From: Bacillota bacterium
GTDB lineage: Bacteria > Bacillota > Clostridia > Peptostreptococcales > Anaerovoracaceae
Direction of reading: 5' to 3'
Assembly (NCBI GenBank): GCA_021769295.1
Contig: JAETTD010000001.1
Coordinates: forward strand, 161,862 to 225,861
Length of the DNA stretch: 64,000 nucleotides
Position numbers and translations under genes: made by a program. Below the pieces are notes generated by a model. It ran no database searches and was not told the origin of the DNA. It saw only the letters and a list, made by a program, of their open reading frames with translations. Every line of letters starts with the position of its first letter. The stretch's first letter is position 1. This document shows, piece by piece, positions 7,668 through 16,460 of this stretch.

Positions 7668-8311
7668 TTAGGCAAAGCTTTCCAAATACAAACTCGGGAA
7701 TTTTAAACAAAAATCTGCCTGCCTTGGTTTATTATGGTCGTAAAGAATATCAGGATCCATAATAATTTCTTGCGTAATTTTCATTGCAACCGAACCTATA
7801 CCGCCAATGGGGGCAATACCCATTAGCTCCGGCATGTTATAGACCTCTTTACCATCTTCAGTTACAATTGACCCTGTGGCAGTGTGATAAAATGCATAAG
7901 TTGGCACTTGAATAGTTTCCAAATCAACATATCCGATATTGTAAAAATAACCAGAAGTCCACGGTTCCTTAAATAAACAAAGCGGAGGCAGTAACAAATT
8001 ATGGAAATCCGCTTTAAAATTAGCCATAGTCTTTTCATGTGTAATATTTCTAAAAATACATGCAACAATTTTATTTTTACAATCTGGAGTTGAGCAGATA
8101 TTGAGAATCAATCCATACAGAAATAAATTTTCCCTTGGTTGGACAACAAAAACATCGCCCGCTTTCAGCTTTGGTCGTTTTCTTTGAATAAAAATAAGTT
8201 CATCCGTCATATAACCTTTTGCTTTCAATTGCGCTAATTTTTTTGCACATCGGGCGTTTGACTGTCTATGCGATCCTTCCAATACTTTTTTAGCGGATCA
8301 AATCTCATCAT
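7668..8311 (-). pseudogene. Imm26-like immunity protein gene with a 1-nt frameshift
   Basis: The best start is the ATG pair at 8306-8311, behind GGAGGGAG. It reads MMRFDPLKKYWKDRIDSQTP and DVQKN, then stops. Downstream in another frame comes KLAQLKAKGYMTDELIFIQRK, then KLKAGDVFVVQPRENLFLYG and the rest of an Imm26-like fold. The break is at a run of seven T (8238-8244; A7 in the coding strand). One more A would restore VQKKLAQL. The gene starts 11 nt after the original end of the Rhs toxin frame, so it is presumably the cognate immunity gene. The frameshift may be real decay, a slippery site used by the cell, or a sequencing error. An internal TTG at 8282 could start a shorter protein. Confidence 0.65.
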
Positions 8312-8322
8312 AATGCTCCCTC

Positions 8323-10379
8323 CTATTGAATTTTTATTTGTTGATCTTTTAAAAATGCTTTACCCCACGCTACAGCATCATCATAATGGGGATTATCGGG
8401 ACTTATACTATTAATAATATTTCTCTTATTTAAATAGCCTCCCTCCTCAATCATAGCTTATTCAACGGCTTTTGCCTGATGGTCAGTAAGAGGCTTTTCC
8501 CCATTGTTAAAGATGTTTTCTAAATCATCAAAATGTTTTTGATTGGGATTTGACTTGCTGTTATGTTGAACTTTTCTCTTATCTAAATCTTGCCTTGTCT
8601 TTCCCACATAGGTATATTCATCACCTTCAACACCACGATAAACCGTAGCATTACTTTCACCTTTAGCTAACCACGCTTTAGTATCATTAGAGGATACTTG
8701 TTTATTTGCGCGTGCAATAGAGTCATCTATAGAAGGCTTGGGTGACTTGGGTGGATCAACGACACGCTTAAAATCATCGCCATGTTTTGTCAGGTCGCCA
8801 AGGAAATCAGCCGCTTCGTCTGTGTATCCCAACGCTTCATTGGCCATCCTGCCGCCTTTTCCTGCCGCATCACCGACTACAGGGATACATGATGCCAGCG
8901 ATAAAAATGCATTGCCATAATCTCCCTCGCAGAAGTAGATTGCACCGTTAAGTGCATCGGCAACTTCACCGAAACCGGGAATAACACCTATAGCATCTAA
9001 AGTATTGTGAACGACACTTAATGCTAATTGCTTATCCAGCCTATCAAGCTCGTCACAAAGTTTCTTATACTCGAAATATGCAGCCGCACTTGTGAAAGTG
9101 ACAACCTTCTTATCTCTTGCATTGTAATAGCTGAAGCTGCCCTTTTGATTGGGGCTTGTAGGCGCTTTCAGATTGTTTGGCCTTGTACGAACATTTTCCT
9201 GAACACTCGCACCACGCTCATAGCTCGCCTGCCGATCACGTATGGCAGCCGTTTGCTGATTATGGTTATCGACAGCTTTGTACGTGCCGTATAAAGCCAT
9301 CCCTACCATCGCAATCCCGAAAAGAAGCCCAAATATATGACCACTGGGATCGATTAGGTTGACTGGGTTGTTGCGAGCATAGGTGTACAGATTACGACTC
9401 AGCGGATCGTTCGGTTCGCCAAGGTATGTATCCTTTGTTAAGAATCTGCCGTGTTCCGAATCGTAATATCTTGCGCGAAGGTACTGATATCCGGTAGAAG
9501 AATCGGTGTACTCAGCATTATACTGGTACGGATTATTCAGCGTACTGCTGCACTTTGTGACAACGCCGTATGCATCGTAAGTATATGATACCACATTTCG
9601 ACCTGAGTTACCAGTCATACTTGAAACTGAGCCACGGCCATCATACATATAGTATGCCTTTGTACCGTTAATCGTTGCACTGTTGCGCTGATCACCGTAC
9701 TCATAGACATTTGTGATGCTTTGGTTGGCGCCGTATTCCATCAACACTTGTGTGTACTGTGTATTGACGTCGTTAATATAACCTGTCAGCTCATAATTGA
9801 TTGAAGCATTTTTACTTACTCCGTTGGGAATCAGCATTTCGTCTTTAATCATATCATGATCATAAGAAATGCCGCCCGAAGAGTAGTTATAGTAAATGTT
9901 TTCAGCCGTACCGCCCATATTGGAGAGGTAAGACGGATTTTTACGGTAATCCAAACGGAATATTCTATCACCGTTACCGTCATACAAAGCTGCCATGAGC
10001 AGTGTGCCGTTTTCTTTTACAGCTTTCAGACGATTCTCGTTATCATAAGTGTATTCTGTTACCTTGTCGGTATCGCTGCACTCTGATTTAACAAGATTGC
10101 CGTTTGCATCGTATGACAAAACAAAATGCTTTTGTCTGCTGTCACCTTCGCAGTTGCCAATGATGTCAACTGCCTGATTATTGCCGTTATACGAATACTC
10201 TGTTTGGCAAAGAATTTTATCGCCGCTCTTTTTCACATATGACAACCGATTGCCTGCATTGTCATATGTATAAGTGGTGATTGATGAATCTGTAAGTTCA
10301 CCGTTTTTCGTGGTGCTGGTTGCAACAGAAACAAGCTGTGCACGGCTGTCGTAAGCATAAAGGTTTGATATTGGAATTA
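8323..10379 (-). pseudogene. Rhs repeat protein, 3' part with GIY-YIG nuclease toxin, interrupted by a stop
   Basis: No start codon is visible: the frame enters at the junction with the DUF3991 fragment near 10380. It shows YD repeats (FVLSYDANGNLVKS, VTEYTYDNENRLKAV), the Rhs core end motif YQYLRARYYDSEHGRFLTKD followed by NLYTYARNNPVNLIDPSG, a glycine-rich hydrophobic pre-toxin stretch (LDAIGVIPGFGEVADALNG), and a C-terminal toxin with VYRGVEGDEYTYVGKT...R...QH, the GIY-YIG/URI nuclease signature. At 8458-8460 the codon between KAVE and AMIEEGGY is TAA. The same frame then continues as NKRNIINSISPDNPHYDDAV to a TAG at 8323-8325. The missing residue is most likely Gln (CAA to TAA), so the toxin lost its last 45 or so residues. 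This is an orphan, displaced Rhs tip. Confidence 0.8.
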
Positions 10380-10906
10380 TCCTTCATTATCTAATGCAAA
10401 ACCTCGCTTATGTGCGTGACGAGGAACTCCGTTCCTATCGTATCCAATAAAAACGGTATTGTGATAATCTGCAGATTCATAAATCATATTTTGGTTTGCA
10501 AATGCCTGCAATACATCTTTATCCACGCCACGGGTTATTGTCAGGTATGCAAAGACTCTGCACATATTATCGTTTTTTGGTGGCAATTCAAAGGATTTCT
10601 TTTCCCTCACAACGGGGGGTGCGATGTTTTAAACGTACCGCCGCATTCACCAAGCAAGTATTCTACCTCTTCGGGATAAGATTTGTTATAGAATCTTCGG
10701 ACAAAACCGATAGCATCTCCACCATCTCGTTCGTATTGGTGAAACCAAAGATTTCCTCTGACAGTGACTTTCTGTGCTCCGTCCTTCCATACAAATTCCT
10801 TTCCCGAACGCTTTACAGTTTCACCCTGTGATTCAAGCAAAGATACAATATCTGTTTGACGTGCTTGCGCTTTTTGCTCGTCTGTGAAATGAATATATGA
10901 TGACAT
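10377..10906 (-). pseudogene. DUF3991/TOPRIM-type ICE protein, frameshifted and truncated
   Basis: Two overlapping frames make up the N-terminal part of a DUF3991/TOPRIM protein, a primase-like family common on integrative conjugative elements. Frame 1 (10607-10906) reads FTDEQKAQARQTDIVSLLES and GNLWFHQYERDGGDAIGFVRR, the zinc-ribbon primase-like region. Frame 2 (10377-10610) reads SFELPPKNDNMCRVFAYLTI and NTVFIGYDRNGVPRHAHKRG. They meet at a run of six G (10613-10618). One more base would join them as PPVVREKKSFE. The 3' end runs into the Rhs remnant, so the catalytic TOPRIM part is missing. Confidence 0.75.
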
Positions 10907-10941
10907 AAATACTCCTTTCCAAAAAAATTTTTAAACTTTTA

Positions 10942-10965
10942 AAATAGGTTGAATTTATCCTATTT
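10942..10965. promoter_or_regulatory. Operator of the Phd/Doc module
   Basis: Inverted repeat AAATAGG (10942-10948) and CCTATTT (10959-10965), with the second arm inside the promoter spacer. It is the expected site for autorepression by the Phd-like antitoxin. Confidence 0.7.
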
Positions 10966-10977
10966 GTTGTATATAAT
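10949..10977 (+). promoter_or_regulatory. Promoter of the Phd/Doc module
   Basis: TTGAAT (10949-10954), 17-bp spacer, TATAAT (10972-10977), followed by GGAGGTG and the antitoxin ATG at 10997. Confidence 0.85.
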
Positions 10978-10996
10978 ATAGATGGAGGTGTTTTAA

Positions 10997-11239
10997 ATGA
11001 ATGTAAACACAAATAATCTTGTATCTATTACGGAAGCAAATCAAAACTTTTCAAGAGTAGCAAGGCTTGTTGATGAGAACGGCGCCGCTGTCATATTAAA
11101 AAACAATGTTCCCCGTTATTTAATTGTGGATTTTGAGCAGGCAGAGCAGGAACAGCTTGCAACAAATGAAGATGTACTTTCCATATCAAAACGTCTGATT
11201 GCAAAAAATAAACAGGCCTATGAGGTACTTGCAAAATGA
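10997..11239 (+). CDS. Phd/YefM-type antitoxin
   Basis: 80 residues. The N-terminal NLVSITEANQNFSRVARLVDE is the Phd/YefM DNA-binding fold, and GAAVILKNNVPRYLIVDFEQ follows. The C-terminal helix after residue 55 is the part that normally covers the toxin active site. It overlaps the doc start by 4 nt (ATGA), giving coupled translation. The strong promoter and inverted repeat just upstream fit autorepression. It is one of the few intact units in the decayed island, as expected if it stabilises the island. Confidence 0.88.
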   Translation: MNVNTNNLVSITEANQNFSRVARLVDENGAAVILKNNVPRYLIVDFEQAEQEQLATNEDVLSISKRLIAKNKQAYEVLAK

Positions 11240-11613
11240 AAATGCTCACCAAAGAACAGATCATTTTGCTTCATCGTGAATTGATAAAAGAAATGGGCGG
11301 AGCGGACGGAATTCGTGATGAGGGACTTTTGGAATCTGCTTTAAGCGCCCCGTTTCAGAGCTTTGACGGCATAGATCCCTTTCCGTCCATACAGCAAAAA
11401 GCTGCAAAACTCGGTTTTGGTCTGATAAAGAATCATGCATTTGTTGACGGAAACAAGCGTATCGGAGTTCATACTATGCTTGTCTTTCTTGCCTTAAACG
11501 GTATCGAAATTGAATATACACAAGAGGAATTATCGGCTACTATTCTAAAAGTTGCAGCAGGAGATTATTCATTTGAAAACTTAGTTAAATGGGTTGTAGA
11601 TCATCAGATTTAA
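11236..11613 (+). CDS. doc: Doc-type Fic toxin (death on curing)
   Basis: 125 residues, the normal Doc length. It carries the Fic motif HAFVDGNKRIG at about residues 67-77, with His, Phe, Asp, Gly, Asn and Lys-Arg all present, and the Doc-typical N-terminus LTKEQIILLHRELIKEMGG. Doc kinases phosphorylate elongation factor Tu and stop translation. The active site looks complete. The gene ends in a 15-bp hairpin terminator shared with the opposite Sel1 remnant. Confidence 0.9.
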   Translation: MKMLTKEQIILLHRELIKEMGGADGIRDEGLLESALSAPFQSFDGIDPFPSIQQKAAKLGFGLIKNHAFVDGNKRIGVHTMLVFLALNGIEIEYTQEELSATILKVAAGDYSFENLVKWVVDHQI

Positions 11614-11648
11614 ATTAACGGCACAGTTATCCGCTGTGCCGTTAATTT
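11612..11648. terminator. Bidirectional terminator between doc and the Sel1 remnant
   Basis: Perfect 15-bp stem AAATTAACGGCACAG/CTGTGCCGTTAATTT with a 7-nt loop and A/T tails on both sides. It overlaps the stop codons of both convergent genes. Confidence 0.85.
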
Positions 11649-12991
11649 TATCCCTGTTTAAGCCCGTGAGCTTGTTTTTTCTCGTCAATTTTTCTGTGCA
11701 ATTTTCTGTCAATCGAATGCTGTTTCCCTTTTCGCTCATGTTCTAAACGGTTTTGGATTATACGGCTGATATACTGTAGAAGACGTAATGCTCCCATTAC
11801 CGCCGACCAATTCCTATTGCTGTAAATACTGTGGAGAAGCTGCTTGGCGTATTGATTACCATGCTCGGCAGAAGCGGCCAGCCAGCGGATAGCTTCCGCA
11901 TAGTCACGCTCAACCTCTTTTCCGTAGAGATACAGCTTTCCAAGCATATATTCTGCATAGTCATTTCCATGCTCAGCGGCGATTTCAAAGTCATATATTG
12001 CTTTCGATATATCATTGACCGTATCCTCAGTTAACCGGATTTTTCCTGCAAGGTAAGCAGCATAAGAGTTATTCTGTTCTGTTGCTTTTTCAAGATATTC
12101 TATTGCTTTTTCCAAATCCTGCGGTATTACTTCGCCTTTATATAATAACTTTCCGAGAAGATGCTGGGCAGGAGCAAAGTTTTGATCTGCCGATTCAGTA
12201 ATCAGTGTTAGCGCTTTGGGAATATTCTGCAAGAGCAGGACTCCTTCGAGATAGGTTTTGCCGAGCAGATATTCCGCATGCTGATTTTCTTTCTCCACCG
12301 CTTCATTTAGCCACCGCAGAGCATAGTCCACATTTTTCGGAACTTCTTCACCCTTTAGGAATAGCTTGCCAAGAGCGTATTGTGCATACTCATGGTCTTT
12401 TTTTGCCGCTTCAATAAGGCAATCAACCGCTTTGGGGGGATTGTAGTATTCCGAATTCTTTCTAAGATACAGTTTACCGAGGCCGTAAAAGGCGTCGGGA
12501 TTGTCCAGCTTAATGGCTTTCTCAAAGTATTGCTTTGCCTGCGACAGATCCACCTCTGTGCCGATGCCGTTCAAATTCATCTGCCCTAAACGATAGTACA
12601 GCTTATCATCTGCCATGTTTCGTTCGATATCAAGGAAACCTTTATATGCCTGGCGATACCATTTGTCTGATGCAGTATTATCAGGAGCAGTGCCGATACC
12701 ATCCTTGCACATACGTCCAAGTTCATATGCGGCGTAGGCATTTGGCTTTTCGAAATGTTCAGCCGCCTTGCGATAGAGACAATAAGCGGTTTCATCATCC
12801 TGTTCCACACCCTGACCTCGGCGGTAAAGGCTGCCCAGAGAATAGGCGGCAAATGAATTGTCCTTTGCCACTGCTTTTCTGTACCATTTCGCCGCTTGTT
12901 CATAGTCCTGATCTACACCATAGCCAAAGGAATACAGTTTGCCGATGCGGTATTGCAAATAATCTTTCTTCTCAGCAGTTGCTTCTTCTTT
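11648..12991 (-). pseudogene. Sel1/TPR-repeat protein, 5'-truncated (probable relaxase C-terminus)
   Basis: About 440 codons of tandem 36-residue Sel1-like repeats (AAKWYRKAVAKDNSFAAYSLG, AIRWLAASAEHGNQYAKQLL and others, about ten units), then a basic tail with RIIQNRLEHERKGKQ and KLHRKIDEKKQAHGLKQG. This arrangement resembles the C-terminal half of mobilisation relaxases on clostridial conjugative elements, which is a moderate-confidence inference. There is no normal start. The frame continues upstream of the TTG at 12958 only to a TAG at 12992-12994, where the sequence changes to the DUF1281 fragment. The relaxase domain is missing. Confidence 0.65.
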
Positions 12992-13139
12992 CTACTCTCA
13001 GCGACTTAGGCATCGGAATAATCTTATTAAAATCCACCGTAGCTAATCCACACTCATCATTCTGAATTGCTTCAAGCATTTCACGGATTTTCTGTTCGTC
13101 ACCTTTTAAGGTAATAACATTTTTCACATTATTTGGCAT
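12972..13139 (-). pseudogene. DUF1281 (Api92-like ferredoxin-fold) fragment
   Basis: A 55-codon frame starting MPNNVKNVITLKGDEQKIRE, then EAIQNDECGLATVDFNKIIP and MPKSL. This is the N-terminus of the Api92-like DUF1281 family that accompanies conjugative element genes. Family members go on for another 100 or more residues after the MPxSL motif. Here the frame runs into the Sel1 sequence out of phase and stops (VERRSNC). A good ribosome site (AAGGAGAT) lies before the ATG, inside the methylase tail. A deletion has joined this gene to the Sel1 gene near 12995. Confidence 0.6.
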
Positions 13140-13140
13140 A

Positions 13141-14409
13141 TTATTTTATCTCCTTTTTTTCATAAATTTCCTTTATTTTTTCTCCGATAGCAGAAATGAC
13201 GGGAACGCTTACTGCGTTACCCGCCATTTTGTAAAGTCTACCGTCTTTAAGTCCGGTAGCTTGTGCTTTATAAAATTGCTCATCTGTGAAACCCTACAGA
13301 CGCCAACATTCAAGAGGTGTAAGCTTGCGCACTCTGCCATAATGAACAACTCCGTGTCGATCCTGAACGGTGATTGTAAACATAGGCTCATTGGGTTCTT
13401 TGATTCTTCGACCTTGCTGCCGAACATTTTCTTTGTCCGGTGTTAAAATGGCTCTCGGCTCGGATTCTATAAAGACACCGGAATGTTCGCCCTTGTGTTT
13501 GCTTATACCGCTATCCTGTCTTGCGGTAATACAGCGTGCTGTATCTGTCAGTTTTGTATCCTCATTCATATCAATGAAAAAGTATCCTTGAGTATTTCCG
13601 GGCGTTACGGTATGCGCAATGTTATCTCCTACTCTGCCACGCCTTGAATTCAAATTCGGATAAGCAAGGTCTATGCTGTCACCGGGATGTGCTATCTGAT
13701 ATCCCGTTTTTGTTTTCACTTTAACGGGTATCCCGACTTCATACAGTCCGCATTTACCACCAAAACCGCCAGCACTGCTTGTCAACGTAATCCCGACTCC
13801 GCAATCTGAGTACACACGTTCTCCCTGTGTTCCGGGGATAACTTGAATAACAGGCGTTCCATTTGCTTCTGTGAAAGATAATATTTCTCCGGTACATCTG
13901 CTTCTAAGATATCCGATAATATACACTCTCTTTCGTGATTGGGGAACTCCGAAATTTTTGCTGTTAAGCACTTGCCATGCGACATCGTACCCCAATTCAT
14001 CCAGCGTACCCAGGATCGTCGCAAAAGTCCTGCCTTTGTCATGCGAAAGGAGTCCGGGAACATTTTCAAGAAGCAGAAATGATGGTCTTTTAACAGCGGC
14101 AATTCGGGCGATTTCAAAAAAGAGAGTGCCTCTTGCGTCATCTTTAAATCCTTTTCGCAGTCCTGCGATTGAAAAGCTCTGACAGGGAAAACCCGCACAA
14201 ATAAGGTCGATATCAGGCAGGTCTTTTGGGTTGATTTTTCTTGCATCTTCAAAATACAATTCTCCTTTCGGTTCATAAATTGCGTTGTACGCTTGATTTG
14301 CATATTTATCAATTTCACAGTGACCGACGCACTCAAATCCGCCAATAACTTCCAATCCGCTACGGAATCCGCCGATACCCGCAAACATATCAAAAAATCG
14401 GATTGACAT
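13141..14409 (-). pseudogene. C5 cytosine DNA methyltransferase with an in-frame amber codon
   Basis: The protein shows motif I (FFDMFAGIGGFRSGLE), motif IV with the catalytic Cys (ICAGFPCQSFSIAG), motif VI (FLLLENVPGLLSH), motif VIII (NFGVPQSRKRVYIIG) and motif IX (RKLTPLECWRL). At 13294-13296 a TAG replaces the expected Gln of WRLQGF. The same frame continues with GFTDEQFYKAQATGLKDGRL and YKMAGNAVSVPVI (motif X) to a TAA at 13141. Motif X helps bind S-adenosylmethionine, so the shortened product is probably inactive. The ATG at 14409 follows GGGAG. A TTG at 14415 gives a longer frame. No restriction enzyme gene is adjacent, so it was an orphan methylase of a conjugative element. Confidence 0.85.
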
Positions 14410-14451
14410 AATCAATCCGACTCCCTTTATTTATATATTTTTTAACACACC

Positions 14452-14745
14452 TCACATTCTCATGGCAGGAACACTGTCCTCGTCCATATCTTGATTTTCC
14501 TCTGCCAATTCTTCTGCTGTCAATTTACGAAAATCGTCCTCTCCGGGAACAAGCCCTAAGCATCTGCCATTGTCAAAGGTACAGTGAACCGTTCCCATAT
14601 CATCAACAACTCTGACCGTTCCTCTTGTGTTATCCTCAAGAGGTCTCGGATCATCACCCATGCTTAGAAGCAATATTCTTGTTCCTGATGGATAGTCCTC
14701 TTTCATACACTGTACAAATCGTTTTTTAGCTTCAAATTTGTTCAT
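14452..14745 (-). CDS. DUF4314 domain protein
   Basis: 97 residues with the DUF4314 pattern YPSGTRILLLSMGDDPRPLED, GTVRVVDDMGTVHCTFDNG and CLGLVPGEDDF, a small SH3-like beta fold found on integrative elements, function unknown. The C-terminal 25 residues are acidic (AEELAEENQDMDEDS). The reading frame is intact with GGAAG before the ATG. It was cotranscribed with the methylase, which follows 43 nt downstream. Confidence 0.8.
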   Translation of the reverse strand: MNKFEAKKRFVQCMKEDYPSGTRILLLSMGDDPRPLEDNTRGTVRVVDDMGTVHCTFDNGRCLGLVPGEDDFRKLTAEELAEENQDMDEDSVPAMRM

Positions 14746-14770
14746 TTTTTCTTCCTTTCTTTTTTAACTT

Positions 14771-15391
14771 TTATTTATACTCATCATTAAAAAATTCAGT
14801 CCATACTCCAAAGCGCCGAATTGCCATCGCATTGCATATAAGGCTGAATAATCTTTTTGAAATCAATTCTGTATCTGCAAGATCACTTACCGATATGTGT
14901 TTTGTGCCAAGATATAAATCTTTCGCACAGCAATATAAAATATAGCCATTTGTATTAATACATTTAAGCTTAATTCCTTCAAAATTTATACTTTCTCCCT
15001 CTGTGTAATGCTTAACCATATGCCACAGCAGGGGATCGGCAGTAAGAAGATAGAGGGATGCCATTAATGCAAAATTACTTTTATCTCTTTTTCTGATTGT
15101 ATTCATAAAAGCTGTATAATGCCTATTATCACGATAATTCATAGGTGATACCTCTCTTTCATCAAGATATTGTTTAAGGCGGATTACAAACGGCCTGTAT
15201 TTAATGGATTTCGTCGTTTCAATAATTATCTCTTGATATGATGCTGCCCCACTTTGAATTCGCTCGCAGAATAAAGGCGATACTTCTTTTTGACCGAAAA
15301 CAAACGTCCCATATCCTCTCGGTTGAAAATTCGGTATGCCAATCATTATTTTTTCGTAATATCTATCAACAGGATTGTCGCTAAAATACAT
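14771..15391 (-). CDS. ICE-associated hypothetical protein, DUF6075-like
   Basis: 206 residues. The middle and C-terminal part (NFALMASLYLLTADPLLWHM, CCAKDLYLGTKHISVSDLAD and RLFSLICNAMAIRRFG) resembles small proteins I recall as DUF6075 on conjugative elements of gut Clostridia. That assignment is from memory and moderate. No catalytic motif is evident. The N-terminal 100 residues look unlike the short family version and may be an extra domain. The ribosome site AAAGGAG before the ATG at 15391 is good. The frame is intact. Confidence 0.55.
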   Translation of the reverse strand: MYFSDNPVDRYYEKIMIGIPNFQPRGYGTFVFGQKEVSPLFCERIQSGAASYQEIIIETTKSIKYRPFVIRLKQYLDEREVSPMNYRDNRHYTAFMNTIRKRDKSNFALMASLYLLTADPLLWHMVKHYTEGESINFEGIKLKCINTNGYILYCCAKDLYLGTKHISVSDLADTELISKRLFSLICNAMAIRRFGVWTEFFNDEYK

Positions 15392-15425
15392 TTACTAATA
15401 TCTCCTTTTTCTGAAAATAAAAAAA

Positions 15426-15461
15426 GCTCTCGGTTTTGTAAATAAAAACAAAACTGAGAGC
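15426..15461 (-). terminator. Hairpin between the ADP-ribosyltransferase relic and the DUF6075-like gene
   Basis: 13-nt arms GCTCTCGGTTTTG and CAAAACTGAGAGC (one G-T mismatch) around a 10-nt loop. A T-run follows on the minus strand. Confidence 0.65.
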
Positions 15462-15497
15462 AGGTAAAGTCTTTGTCAGCCATTATGAGAATTTATT

Positions 15498-16241
15498 TTA
15501 TTGCGATAAAATTGGGTTATAATTCATATCTTCACACTCAATGATATTCGTAAGGTATTTTGGGTCTACAATAACTTCTGATTCGCCACGGTCTTTAAAA
15601 AGGGCATATATATATTTTTTATCAATTTGTGCTTCATAAATTACACCGTCCTCATCAAACCGATGCGCAAACCATTTAGCAACCTCTTGGTCTAATGTCC
15701 AAGAAAGAGCCTTGATATTTTTAGAGTTGTATGAAGTAACTCCCCGATAAACAGTCACCTTATCATCAAGTGTTTTGAATTCTTCATACTCATCTTCGTC
15801 CATAAGCACAGCAGGATTGGCAGACTTAAACATCAAAATTAAATCTCCCTTATTCACTACAGAATCATTATGCGGCGCCTCACACATAACCCATGCGGTT
15901 GCAAGTATTGAGGAAAAGTCTTCTGCTGACAAATATGGCATAGCATATTTGAGAAAAACCAACCCGTATGATTTGTTTAACATCATATATATCAAATATG
16001 GGTTTTTAATTTTATCAATTTCCCTACTAATTGCTTCCTGTCATATTTGCAGATTTTCTTGATTTTTTGTAATATCTATCATGTTGAAATCTTTCATACC
16101 ATCTTTCGGTAACATTACTATACCGCAAGAAGTAAAAGGATGCTGCACAATCATTGGAGAATAGTCCGTCTTATGGACATCACTCATGAGCATCATTTTT
16201 GCAATCAATCGTACCTGTTTGATATCTGTTTTTCTGTCCAT
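15498..16241 (-). pseudogene. ADP-ribosyltransferase-fold protein with an in-frame opal codon
   Basis: Two ORFs lie in one frame and are separated only by TGA at 16041-16043. The first starts MDRKTDIKQVRLIAKMMLMS (ATG 16241, AGGAAAAA upstream) and includes YSPMIVQHPFTSCGIVMLP. The second continues QEAISREIDKIKNPYLIYMM and ends with an ART-like core: VYRGVTSYN (Arg), ALSWTLDQEVAKWFAHRF (Ser-Thr motif) and ESEVIVDP (Glu motif), the R-S-E pattern of arginine-type ADP-ribosyltransferases. A Trp is usual at the stop position in proteins of this type as I remember them (TGG to TGA). No toxin delivery signal is seen. Cellular role unknown. Confidence 0.7.
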
Positions 16242-16273
16242 TAGTTTTTCCTTTCTTATTTTTAAGCAAATAA

Positions 16274-16301
16274 AAAACACATGGATTTTTCCATGTGTTT
16301 T
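16274..16301. terminator. Hairpin at the island edge
   Basis: AAAACACATGG/CCATGTGTTTT, 11 bp with a 6-nt A/T loop. It sits between the first island gene and the ssrA terminator. Confidence 0.55.
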
Positions 16302-16403
16302 GCTTTTACTTCGTTATGTTTTAGTTCACGTCTCTCCACAAAGGGAAAACGCCTATTTTATATCTATGAAACATTACCTTCAAAAACCACCCTATAAAAC
16401 GGC

Positions 16404-16430
16404 GAAAACCCCGATAAAATCGGGGTTTTC
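16404..16430 (-). terminator. Terminator of ssrA
   Basis: Perfect 12-bp stem GAAAACCCCGAT/ATCGGGGTTTTC with a 3-nt loop, 31 bp after the CCA end of tmRNA. Confidence 0.8.
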
Positions 16431-16460
16431 ACGGGCAATATCTTTTTTATTGCTCAATCT

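Noticed and set aside
8323..16241. Alternative genetic code (Gln or Trp at stop codons)
   Set aside because: All three stop codons are affected once each, only in island genes. The core genes use normal stops.
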